Virus record (IMG/VR): IMGVR_UViG_3300001533_001542
Location: 1 to 30,806 of that record
Length of the DNA: 30,806 nt
Direction: 5' to 3' (one strand)
DNA from: a virus
Shown here: piece by piece, positions 22,255 through 30,806 of the stretch
Position numbering within the stretch: position 1 is the stretch's first letter
Layout of the letters: every line of letters begins with the position of its first letter
Position numbers and translations under genes: made by a program
The notes under the pieces: model-generated
Seen by the model: the letters and a program-made list of their open reading frames with translations, nothing else
Told to the model about the DNA's origin: nothing
Database searches by the model: none

Positions 22255-22257
22255 ATG

Positions 22258-23703
22258 ATGAGCCTAAACACGATCAAGCGAGTTCCAAAGATGCTTCAAG
22301 CCTCTCCGTTTTGGAGTGACTTTGTTGACATAGTGGATGAGGAACTTAGCAATCTGAAGTTGGAAATTGATGCGCACAAGAATCAGTTCAACCCCCGCAA
22401 CCTCACGACGATAGCAGAGCTTCGTACCCTCAATGAGTACTTCGGTTTTATAGTCGATGTTTCACTTTTAGAGATTGGAGTGGATGATGTAGTTTCATAT
22501 CTTAGAAGGGAAACTGAGAACATAACGTTCAAGGTACGCAAGAAGAGCTCAAAGGACTACCATGAATACATGTTCAATAAGGTCTCTCAAAAAGGCTACG
22601 TGTATGTCCTGTTCTATGATTCACAAGATGAGGGAGCCCTCTATCGGGCGATTAATTACTATGACAGTCAAAACAACGTGCTATCGCTTCTTGAGGAGCA
22701 CGACTTTTCAGTAGCACCATTTACAAAAGTGTATCCCCTCATGTCGTTTGAGGGTTTTCTCACACTTTACGGATTAGATCGGAATCAGATACTTGATGAT
22801 ACTACTACGTGGGAACTTGACTATTCTCTATTTGGAAACTCAGTGTCTCCAACAAAGCATATCGCCGCTGAGTTCATGACGGATAGGGTTGTAGATACGT
22901 CTTATCTTACGAATGATACCTATCTTGAGTATGCGCTGAATAACTTGAACTTCGGAAGAAAGGCGACAGAAGTGCCACATGCTGGAATCGGTGTAACCGC
23001 CTACTGTACGGATGATGAAAGTGAGTTTACGATTCCAACAATATCGGTAGCGACACAAGTCACCACAAATTGGACGGCCGATAGTAGGACGAACTTGGAC
23101 AACCTTTACAACTACATTGTACTCGAAAGTGTACTTGATGATCAATTCTACAAACAATCCCTTGCTTCTACTCAGATTTATGAAGAGGAGGACACATTTG
23201 ATCTTGTGAACGTGTCGTTTCCTGGTAACCGTTGTAACACAGAATCGGCCGGTACGGGAAATGGATCAAACGACGATTTTACCTATACGGCTGACTTTCC
23301 GGGAGTTGCCCCACACAGCATCATAATGACGTATACGGATGTTGGATCAGAGGTACGCACTATTAAGGATGATGGGAATGGGAATCTTTACTACTCGAAT
23401 TTTGTAGACCCCGAGGACTATACGGTAGAAACCGATTGGAGGTGCGGATCCGTCATCTATAGTACGGGAGTTCTTGACTTCTCAACCGTTATCACAACCG
23501 GCACTTCTCCCCCGGATGTAACACCGGGAAATGCAAACAGTATTGACTTATCGTATCGGACAACATACGATCATACGATAGACACTATTAGGATATACAA
23601 TTCATCCGATCAAGAGGTCTTGACGTGTACATTTCCGTGGATTGTACTTAGCTCTTCAAAATATCATGCAAGTTTTCTTTTCGTTATAGATAGGAGATCA
23701 TAA
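22258..23703 (+). CDS. Tail protein I / gp7-like baseplate protein with beta module
   Basis: Two ATGs lie in tandem (22255 and 22258). GAGGAG at 22246-22251 has better spacing (six bases) to the second, so I start there; 481 residues. The N-terminus (IKRVPKMLQASPFWSDFVDI then LNEYFGFIVDVSLLEIG) is helical and resembles the fibre-anchoring tail protein I or gp7-type wedge proteins. At about residues 340-450 there is a beta module with IKDDGNGNLYYS...VIYSTGVLDF, related to the one in the baseplate J-like protein. It links baseplate wedges to fibres by position; the exact family is uncertain. Confidence 0.65.
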   Translation: MSLNTIKRVPKMLQASPFWSDFVDIVDEELSNLKLEIDAHKNQFNPRNLTTIAELRTLNEYFGFIVDVSLLEIGVDDVVSYLRRETENITFKVRKKSSKDYHEYMFNKVSQKGYVYVLFYDSQDEGALYRAINYYDSQNNVLSLLEEHDFSVAPFTKVYPLMSFEGFLTLYGLDRNQILDDTTTWELDYSLFGNSVSPTKHIAAEFMTDRVVDTSYLTNDTYLEYALNNLNFGRKATEVPHAGIGVTAYCTDDESEFTIPTISVATQVTTNWTADSRTNLDNLYNYIVLESVLDDQFYKQSLASTQIYEEEDTFDLVNVSFPGNRCNTESAGTGNGSNDDFTYTADFPGVAPHSIIMTYTDVGSEVRTIKDDGNGNLYYSNFVDPEDYTVETDWRCGSVIYSTGVLDFSTVITTGTSPPDVTPGNANSIDLSYRTTYDHTIDTIRIYNSSDQEVLTCTFPWIVLSSSKYHASFLFVIDRRS

Positions 23704-25385
23704 TGGCAGCCTACACAACTGATGATGGAACACAAACTATCACATTTGACTACAAGCAAGATGCCACAAGCATTTCGTTCAATCAGATTCTCCGGAAGAT
23801 CATGAAGCCCGGTATCTATGAGGGTGGCCTTCTTACTCGGGTGGATAACACTGCGGTTTCACTATCGGCCTATACAGCAATTGTGTATGCCTCAAATGAA
23901 GATACGGTAGCAATACGGGTTGAAACAGAAAACGCATACAACGTTTCAATATCAGCCGCCGCCCCCTACATTGTACTTCGGTTTGAGTGGCACAATCAGG
24001 AATCGAACTTTGTAGAAGCAATTGCAAAATCGGAAGCGGATATTGCATCGGAAGACCCTACCGGCGATTTGTACGTTATCGTTGGGAAGGGAAGTTTCAC
24101 CGGCTCTACGCTATCCGAGACGTTTGATTATACCGATAGAGAAGCAGTATCAAAAGATGCCGACACCATTCTTCTTGGTGATAGCTACTCAATCAATAGC
24201 GCTCCCATCGGAGGAACATCATCTGTGTTTTCCGGTGATTCTACGTATGTCACTCAAGTGCTAACAGACATCTATGCGCGTCTTATCAATCTTTCTGGTG
24301 TGGGCAATGATGCGGTAAAACAACGCCATGTAGATAATGCAACGGGAAATACCGGAGTACATGGGGCATTTCTTCCGATAGGAACAGATGTTACCTATAA
24401 GGATGGGACCATTTCTTCATCTGCAACAATTGTATCCGCTTTGCAAACTCTTGCTACCGCCTACAAAAATGCAACGGGTATTGATGATGATGTTATACAG
24501 AAACGTCATATTGACTTTGGGACTACGGAAACACAAGTCAATCTAAATGACATGATAGCAGGAAGTACCGTATCTCAAGCAATGAACGGTGGTGTTACCA
24601 ATTATTCCCATACAACAACCACTAAACTGTCTACTATCATCACATCTATTGCCGAAATCCTCAACGAAATTGCTACTATTGCGAATGGAAACACTACAAA
24701 CATTGCAACGAATGAGAGCGATATTACCGCCTTGGAGGCAAGCATCACTACGTGGCCAATTGGATCGATTATTATGTTTGACGGTGTAGGTTGGGTAGAT
24801 AATTCTACAATCCCTGGATGGTGGGCTTGTACGGCGGCAAATAACGCTACTGGTAAAACACCAAACTTAGAGAATCGATTCATACGGGGAACAAATACTA
24901 TAGCCCCGGGATCAGGATTCAATGAACGTCTAGACGGATCAGATTCAAAAACACTATCTACCGCTGATCTCCCGTCTCATAGTCACTCATTTAGCGGTAC
25001 ATCATCAGCAACGACGACATCTGAAGTTAAAGGCCATGGACACAGTATAAGTGGAACTACACCGAGTGGTCTCCATACCTTAGAGGATGGAGAGCACAAT
25101 CATACTTGGAATTACAATAGTAAACGACGATTGGGGGAGGAAACTTTTGAGAGAGACTCCAAAATAAGAGCTAATGAAATAGCGCAAAAAACAACAAGTT
25201 CTAATGGAATACATAGTCACGAACTCCCTTCACTGAACGTTACCGGAACTGCCGCTTCTGCCGGAGCACACGATCATACCGTTTCTGTTACTATTAGTGG
25301 GACAACAGGGAATACTGGAGGTGGAAGTTCTATAGACATAAGGCCCGCATTCTATAGTCTCATATTCATTCGTAAGTGTGCATAA
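23703..25385 (+). CDS. Collar-type short tail fibre with His motifs
   Basis: Five hundred sixty residues, starting in a TAATG overlap. The N-terminal ~160 residues look like a baseplate-anchoring domain (ISFNQILRKIMKPGIYEGGL), then repeats with VKQRHVDNATGNTGVHGAFL and IQKRHIDFGTTETQVNLNDM. A coiled-coil or helical stalk (residues ~300-345) precedes a tail-collar domain (WPIGSIIMFDGVGW...IPGWWAC...TPNLENRFIRGT). The last ~140 residues carry H-x-H motifs (HSHS, HGHS, HNHT, HSHE, HDHT), like metal-binding loops in T4 gp12-type fibres, ending in DIRPAFYSLIFIRKCA. It is a likely receptor-binding short tail fibre. Confidence 0.8.
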   Translation: MAAYTTDDGTQTITFDYKQDATSISFNQILRKIMKPGIYEGGLLTRVDNTAVSLSAYTAIVYASNEDTVAIRVETENAYNVSISAAAPYIVLRFEWHNQESNFVEAIAKSEADIASEDPTGDLYVIVGKGSFTGSTLSETFDYTDREAVSKDADTILLGDSYSINSAPIGGTSSVFSGDSTYVTQVLTDIYARLINLSGVGNDAVKQRHVDNATGNTGVHGAFLPIGTDVTYKDGTISSSATIVSALQTLATAYKNATGIDDDVIQKRHIDFGTTETQVNLNDMIAGSTVSQAMNGGVTNYSHTTTTKLSTIITSIAEILNEIATIANGNTTNIATNESDITALEASITTWPIGSIIMFDGVGWVDNSTIPGWWACTAANNATGKTPNLENRFIRGTNTIAPGSGFNERLDGSDSKTLSTADLPSHSHSFSGTSSATTTSEVKGHGHSISGTTPSGLHTLEDGEHNHTWNYNSKRRLGEETFERDSKIRANEIAQKTTSSNGIHSHELPSLNVTGTAASAGAHDHTVSVTISGTTGNTGGGSSIDIRPAFYSLIFIRKCA

Positions 25386-25397
25386 GAGGATCAATCA

Positions 25398-28300
25398 ATG
25401 GGTCAGATTGGAAGTGATATCAAAAGAAACATGACGTTCGTTACGTACTCTAAGTTTGGGGAGTACATAACGGCGCAAAATGCCGGAAAGTCTCCCGGTG
25501 ATCCCGGTTACATCGATATCTCCCCCGGAGATCTGGGATACCCCGACCCTGTTGACAATGACAACATTGATATTGACTATACAAACGCAATTGGTGATGC
25601 AATTGAGGCATACATTCGGGCAGAGTCCTACTATCCTCTTGACACCCCCACATGGGATTCTCCTGCAATCGAAGAAACCATTGTAGAGGCAGAACCGGGA
25701 GTATTTCGTCCTACAGTTTCCCTGCATTGGATAGCACAATCCACACTAACCCCTTCAGCGTGGGCGATTGAAACGACCTACAGCGAGGGCGATTATGTAT
25801 CCTATGACGGAACGAATTACGTTTCCCTTTCAGATTCAAATGTAGGAAACACTCCCAACGTTGAAAACTCAGAATGGTGGAACCCTCTTGTCGTAACGAA
25901 CGATACGATTCAAGTGTTCCGAAAGAAGGGAAGCGGTGTCTATCAACAGATTGCTATCTTAGAGAACACCGAAGCTGATTATACAGATGAACAAACTCTG
26001 TTTAACGAAACGTATGATTATCGCCTCATTCGCTTGAACGGAGTGGGTGGATTTACTGAGTTTTCGACTACACAAACCATTAGTACGTCTTCCTTCCCTA
26101 CCCCCATTACGCCTACCGATAACCCAGTGTTGTATGTGAGTAGTGGAAGCGTTGGGATTCAGTATGATGGTGTAGACGATACGGAAACAATAACACAGTA
26201 TTATGAGATTGAGTATCGAACGGCAAAGGCGAAGAGTTCGGATGATGGGGAATGGTCCATTCCGATCTACCCAGAGTGGGGGGCGTGGACAAACCTCATC
26301 AATACCGCATCTTTACGTGTTGTACACAATGAAGTACAGTCTACATCCTGTTATCAATACCGTTATCGCGTTACCTCAAACTACTCCATATCCTCCGGAT
26401 ACTCTCCACTTTCTGAAGTTGTAATTCCATTTGAGAAGATCGATGTATCTACCTTAAACCTAGGCTACATTGCATCTCAAGCGCATACCGTTCTTGTGGG
26501 GACGGGAAGTGACCCTACAACTATTTTCTTCTCTCCCTCTTCCCTTGATCCTGCAATAGATGCCGATACCGATACACTGGTAACAGACGGAAGTCTTTGG
26601 TGGAAGATCGATACGAACTCCATAATGCAGTATGAGGGAACAAGTAATTCCTGGAATGCAGATACCACGTTATCACTCAATTCGGCTACTACCTATGATT
26701 CTCTCATCACATCTACCGTATCTACCGCCACAAAGACGACTCTTCTCAATAGCTACTACAAGATTCTTGTACTTCGGAAAACACTTCTTGAGCGGTTCGG
26801 TACAAAGATCGAAAGCCTTCAAGACAACCCGGCCTTCACAGCACTTCGTGAGCGATTCATCACACTAACAGATAGCTTCTATAATCCGATATATGGTTTG
26901 TTGACGGATATGTCGGAGGCTTCCACAAATCATGATCCCGATTGGTGTGTAGATCAGTATAGAAAATACTTGAGAGAAGAACGCACTCTTGGACAATACT
27001 TAATTGGGAAATACAATAGTGGGCTATCTCGAAGTGTTCAGTTCGACAGCGACACCTACAAACCGGCCTTTAATAGTGGATTAGGGAAACTTGTCCAGTA
27101 TATTGAGAGTGTTGGTTCTGATAGCGTAGACCTCTACTATGGGGATTCTGCAAATCGATCTTCAGTACTCTCAAGTGCGGATGTTGGCGATATCTATGTA
27201 GAATCAACAACGGTATATACAAAGGTGGGGTCGGCTTGGATAGAGTATACCGGGCGCCTTCTTTCCTATGCAAGTCTTCGATTCATTGTTTCCCCCTCAA
27301 CGAATAACGTCAAGACGATATTTGTGTATTCAGATACAGGAAGTCTTCCTACTGCCTATGCGGTAGATGATCTTATGATCTTTGAGGAGGGTGTTGAACT
27401 TGCCGCCCCAACCTACGGGGATTACACCAAGACATTCTACACTGGAGTGTACAAAGCAATTGGAAACTCTGTTTCGGAGTGGGATAATGCAGAATGGGCA
27501 AGTTTAGAATTTACGTATTCGGATTCATCCACAAAGCGAACACAGCGCCTTACACAGACGATTCAGAATAATTTTGAGAAGGGGGACGTATTCATACCGA
27601 GTTCTGATATTGCTTATACCGGGACGTACTCCGATTTCACCTTTCTTGAGGATAGCATCTATGTAGCGGTTGAAGACTACCTTTCACCATTCAATCCCGG
27701 CAGTTGGTCTAACCTCATTCGATCTACCTCAGTTGTAGAACCGGAAACGGCATTCAGACGTGTAGAGGTGATCTATAGCGGGGATACCCTTACAATCGGT
27801 GAGAAACAAGCCCTTGTACAAGAGTATGCAAACTTCAAGGCGGCCTATGATGATTTAGTAGACCAAGCAAGCGGATATACAACAAACTTTCCTTACGTAC
27901 AAACCGCCGTTACCTCCTACACGAAGACTATCAACTCATTCTATGCGTTTCTCTATGGGGAGGATGGCCTCCTTGTATCACTAACAACTCCAACAATTCG
28001 CGTAGGGCTATGGGATACCATACAAAGCTACTCCTCAAGTTTATCGCTTGATCAAAAAAACGTAGAAGAAAATCTTGAACGTGCAAAAACTCAGTATGAG
28101 CAACTCACCGGGTTTGATGGTACGGTAGATGGACAAGAAATAACCACAACTATCAATACGATTTCAAACTTTTATGCAACACCCGGAGTAGATTCAATAT
28201 CCCTTGAGTGGACAGCCCAAATGAATCTCACCAGTTTCAACTACTACGAGTTGCAAGCAAGTGATGATGGAGGAGATAGCTATCATGCGTTAGAAATTGA

Positions 28301-30806
28301 TACAGACAATACACTGTTTACCGATGAGTTTGTTACTTGGGCTTCTCCTGTGGGACGGACCACCACTGTTGTTCGAGAAAATAGTTTCATATGGGAAAAC
28401 ATAATTGGATATTCCGATGGATCAGCTTCTGTTCCGATTGAAGGGCGAACGTTTATCATTCGTGTTCGGGTAGTAACGAAACTTGGAAGTACAGGACCTT
28501 GGGGGACAACTACAGCAACCTCATCTATTGCACGCATTGATCGGGTGGGGTTTGTTACACAGCGATCCCTTGCAATGAATGGAGAATATCGAGCGATAAG
28601 TGTTGGGGAGATTGAGGGGCTACCAACATGGGCGCGCACCACTGGAATTTGGGCAGACTCTTTTGAGAATCAAGCGAAGACGGAAGATGGTACCGATCTT
28701 GTACAATACAACACAGAAGACGTTACCGATAGCTATGGGAACACGATCTACAAACGGTACGTAGCCGATTATACAAGTGCCGGCCTTGTGTTAGGCAGGT
28801 GGCAACAAGTGAGTGGTACGTATGGAAGTACCATGTTTGCTTCCGAACAAACAGGGACAGCAATTGCTGGAGGGTGGCAACTCACGATCGGCGACAACTC
28901 CGGGAATGATGAAGCAACCATTGCCTGGAAAAACTCCATTCCTTATGATCCGAACAAACTATATCGATTAAGAGCCCGCATCAAAAGAGTTAGCGGGACG
29001 GGAAGAGCAAGTATTGGCATTATCGGAAGAAATAGCTCTGATTCGGATTGGGTAAGTTCATCAGGAAGTACGTCCATCTCACCCTTTTATAGCATTTCAG
29101 CGGAAGATGTAAATCCGACAACAGGTGAATGGACAGAGTATATCGGATATATTGGGGCTACCTATGATGACAATGGCAATCTTGTTCAAGGAGTCGGTAC
29201 GCCCGATGGAACGGTACACTCTGATCCTACAGACCCCGAAGTAGCACACGATGATCTTCGCTATATTCGCCCCATTCTTCGTTTTAATACGACATCTTCT
29301 TCCGGACAATACGCTATTGATTATCTACAAGTTGAAGAAATTGATGCAGAGGCACTTTCTAAAGTACGAAAGGGCTTAAACTATCGTGGACAGATGATTC
29401 GGCGTGTTGAAGCCTCAAAGATGGATGAAACGGCGATTGATCTTGATACTGAATACAGTGGTACATTTTCCAGTAATGAAGTTCTTATCGATAAGGACAA
29501 GATTGCATTTTATCTTTCAGGACAATCATCCGCTCGTGATGCGTGGCCGGTGTGGTTCAAAAACGATGGTTCTTTCAAGTTAGAAAAGAAGATCGGCATA
29601 GACAATTACCACTACTTCAAAACGGATACCGAGGGGTTTGTATTTCGGGGTTCAGTATTGTTTACTTCTGGTAGTAGTGGGTATAACAACATAACGGATA
29701 TACCAGATTATCCGAATAATGACAATCTTGTATTTTATGCTCCTCTAGATGAGGGGGTTGATACCTATACAACAGATATTGTTGGTAAAAATACAATTAG
29801 CCTAACTGGCGCTACATCATGTACGGGTGTTGCGGGTAAGGCATTGACGTTCAGTGGTACCAACGATGCGCAGATCGCAAGCGGGCTACCTGCTGGTGAT
29901 GCGTCGTTTATCTTGTGGTTCAAGGCGACGAAGGGTGTGGCGCAGGACCGAACGCTCGTGTCCCAAGACGGGGAGGCGGGGCGTGGTTGCTACATCGCCG
30001 CTGATGACGATAGGATAATCTTTTACTCCCAGGCAGCCGATGGCCTGACTTCCAGAACTTCAACCACACAAGGAGCTGAATGGACCGCGTCTACGTGGAC
30101 GCACGTTGTCGGGGTGCAGGATGGCACGACCACGCGCATCTACTGTAACGGCGAGCCGGCAGACGAAGACACCCACGCCGACATCTACACGTCATTTGAC
30201 GCTACCGGCGACATTGGGAATCGCGCAGGGTCACTTGATTTCGACGGCTCGCTGGATGACATTCGCGTGTACGATCGTGCGCTTACTGCAAATGAAGTGA
30301 AAGCCCTCTATCAAAATCCTGGTATCAATTGGACAAACTGGCAGTTAGATGAGCGCCCCTTTGAGATTGATGGGGGAGCCGTTGCCGGTGTTATACGATC
30401 TAAAACAAATCCCACCTTCAACTTTTGGGACTTTGAACGTGGAAACTTTTCTGTAGGTATTGGTTCAGAATCGCAGCTAAAGATCATCAATACAACAACT
30501 GAGGATGAAACCGCTACCGGATTCTTTCTTATCGGTCTTAATCTTGAACTTACCGAATCAGATTTGAGTACATTCTTTACAGATTATTCTTCAAGCTCAA
30601 AAAAACTCACTCACGCAAGTGGTGGTTTCTATTGGGCGAGTGCAACAGAAGAAAACCCGATTGCAAATTATGATAAGATGATTGAGTGGAGCGCGGTAGA
30701 CGGTAATCCTCTTGTAATTGATAGCGATACTACGACGAATCTCAAAATAGATGGGGATGATATTTTAGTTGTAGAAAGTACTGGGATAGATATTACAGGT
30801 AACCTT
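25398..30806 (+). CDS. Giant multidomain tail fibre / host-recognition protein, 3' truncated by the window end
   Basis: ATG 25398 with AAGAGGA seven bases upstream; 1803 codons stay open to the last base. Landmarks: a CBM5/12-like module at about residues 120-166 (YSEGDYVSYDGTNYVS...SEWWN), fibronectin-III-like regions at about 231-341 and 917-1044 (SISLEWTAQ...FIIRVRVVTK), helical or coiled segments at about 435-520, and a LamG/concanavalin-like domain at about 1443-1638 (LVFYAPLDEG, SFILWFKATKG, THVVGVQDGTTTRIYCNGEP, GSLDDIRVYDRAL). The last residues (NLKIDGDDILVVESTGIDIT) look like the repeat preceding a self-cleaving fibre chaperone domain, which is outside the window. Role: host surface binding. 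Confidence 0.8.
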   Translation, partial: MGQIGSDIKRNMTFVTYSKFGEYITAQNAGKSPGDPGYIDISPGDLGYPDPVDNDNIDIDYTNAIGDAIEAYIRAESYYPLDTPTWDSPAIEETIVEAEPGVFRPTVSLHWIAQSTLTPSAWAIETTYSEGDYVSYDGTNYVSLSDSNVGNTPNVENSEWWNPLVVTNDTIQVFRKKGSGVYQQIAILENTEADYTDEQTLFNETYDYRLIRLNGVGGFTEFSTTQTISTSSFPTPITPTDNPVLYVSSGSVGIQYDGVDDTETITQYYEIEYRTAKAKSSDDGEWSIPIYPEWGAWTNLINTASLRVVHNEVQSTSCYQYRYRVTSNYSISSGYSPLSEVVIPFEKIDVSTLNLGYIASQAHTVLVGTGSDPTTIFFSPSSLDPAIDADTDTLVTDGSLWWKIDTNSIMQYEGTSNSWNADTTLSLNSATTYDSLITSTVSTATKTTLLNSYYKILVLRKTLLERFGTKIESLQDNPAFTALRERFITLTDSFYNPIYGLLTDMSEASTNHDPDWCVDQYRKYLREERTLGQYLIGKYNSGLSRSVQFDSDTYKPAFNSGLGKLVQYIESVGSDSVDLYYGDSANRSSVLSSADVGDIYVESTTVYTKVGSAWIEYTGRLLSYASLRFIVSPSTNNVKTIFVYSDTGSLPTAYAVDDLMIFEEGVELAAPTYGDYTKTFYTGVYKAIGNSVSEWDNAEWASLEFTYSDSSTKRTQRLTQTIQNNFEKGDVFIPSSDIAYTGTYSDFTFLEDSIYVAVEDYLSPFNPGSWSNLIRSTSVVEPETAFRRVEVIYSGDTLTIGEKQALVQEYANFKAAYDDLVDQASGYTTNFPYVQTAVTSYTKTINSFYAFLYGEDGLLVSLTTPTIRVGLWDTIQSYSSSLSLDQKNVEENLERAKTQYEQLTGFDGTVDGQEITTTINTISNFYATPGVDSISLEWTAQMNLTSFNYYELQASDDGGDSYHALEIDTDNTLFTDEFVTWASPVGRTTTVVRENSFIWENIIGYSDGSASVPIEGRTFIIRVRVVTKLGSTGPWGTTTATSSIARIDRVGFVTQRSLAMNGEYRAISVGEIEGLPTWARTTGIWADSFENQAKTEDGTDLVQYNTEDVTDSYGNTIYKRYVADYTSAGLVLGRWQQVSGTYGSTMFASEQTGTAIAGGWQLTIGDNSGNDEATIAWKNSIPYDPNKLYRLRARIKRVSGTGRASIGIIGRNSSDSDWVSSSGSTSISPFYSISAEDVNPTTGEWTEYIGYIGATYDDNGNLVQGVGTPDGTVHSDPTDPEVAHDDLRYIRPILRFNTTSSSGQYAIDYLQVEEIDAEALSKVRKGLNYRGQMIRRVEASKMDETAIDLDTEYSGTFSSNEVLIDKDKIAFYLSGQSSARDAWPVWFKNDGSFKLEKKIGIDNYHYFKTDTEGFVFRGSVLFTSGSSGYNNITDIPDYPNNDNLVFYAPLDEGVDTYTTDIVGKNTISLTGATSCTGVAGKALTFSGTNDAQIASGLPAGDASFILWFKATKGVAQDRTLVSQDGEAGRGCYIAADDDRIIFYSQAADGLTSRTSTTQGAEWTASTWTHVVGVQDGTTTRIYCNGEPADEDTHADIYTSFDATGDIGNRAGSLDFDGSLDDIRVYDRALTANEVKALYQNPGINWTNWQLDERPFEIDGGAVAGVIRSKTNPTFNFWDFERGNFSVGIGSESQLKIINTTTEDETATGFFLIGLNLELTESDLSTFFTDYSSSSKKLTHASGGFYWASATEENPIANYDKMIEWSAVDGNPLVIDSDTTTNLKIDGDDILVVESTGIDITGNL
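29830..30300 (+). other. GC-rich LamG-like insert within the fibre gene
   Basis: Several 60-base stretches here are 65-70% G+C (for example 29941-30000 and 30121-30180), against about 40% just before and after. The codons GAC, GCG, CGC, ACG and GGC replace the AT-ending codons used elsewhere. The segment matches most of the LamG-like domain, so the domain was probably acquired from a higher-GC source. Confidence 0.7.

Noticed and set aside
24979-25300. Zinc-finger or enzyme active site from the H-x-H motifs
   Set aside because: The repeated H-x-H pairs with Ser/Gly/Thr between them, after a tail-collar domain, fit metal-binding loops of short tail fibres better than any enzyme.
1-30806. CRISPR array, tRNA genes or insertion sequence
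   Set aside because: No regularly spaced direct repeats, cloverleaf-like segments or terminal inverted repeats with a transposase were seen. The only long direct repeat is the 55-bp duplication.

Overview
The window is the tail-morphogenesis part of a contractile-tailed (myovirus-type) bacteriophage genome. All genes lie on the + strand and are packed with ATGA or TAATG overlaps and short gaps. Recognisable landmarks are the tail sheath (8653-10227), tail tube (10248-10862), a tail assembly chaperone pair with a possible frameshift (11710-12892), a very long tape measure protein (12909-16926, split in two), a baseplate hub and wedge series (16927-22254) and large receptor-facing fibres (23703 to the window end). 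Base composition is about 45% GC. No integrase, transposase, tRNA, rRNA or CRISPR array was seen. The host is probably a diderm (Gram-negative-like) bacterium, because the window holds a spanin-like pair whose second member has a Sec signal peptide and outer-membrane-type C-terminal strands. I cannot name the host.

Layout. Positions 1 to about 140 are very AT-rich and do not belong with the rest; they cut off the 5' part of an AAA+ ATPase gene whose C-terminal part ends at 630. A strong intrinsic terminator (671-710) closes that unit. From about 750 to 4490 there is a run of small, mostly unrecognised phage genes, followed by a second terminator (4575-4612). From 4650 to 8616 come probable neck or connector genes, the spanin-like pair, a SAP/HeH-domain protein and a tiny Cys-rich ORF. 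Sheath, tube and a tube-like gene follow, then chaperones and tape measure, then the T4-like baseplate set (tube initiator-like, gp53/LysM-like, gp27-like, gp5-like spike, gp25-like, baseplate J/gp6-like, tail protein I-like), a collar-type fibre, and a fibre of at least 1803 codons that runs off the window.

The genes work together as one late structural programme. A 17-base motif of the form (C)ACTATTANNNTAGAG sits just upstream of the 4650 gene, the sheath gene and the chaperone gene. It is a candidate phage-specific late promoter or control site.

The main items for a second look are: (i) a perfect 55-bp tandem duplication at 16141-16250 that frameshifts and splits the tape measure gene, possibly an assembly artefact of k-mer length; (ii) the chimeric-looking left end; (iii) a GC-rich LamG-like domain inserted in the last fibre; (iv) the repeated intergenic motif; (v) the unusual spanin-like pair; and (vi) the apparently truncated YGANTKWCT-motif ORF behind an in-frame amber codon. 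I found no clearly novel defence or enzymatic system.
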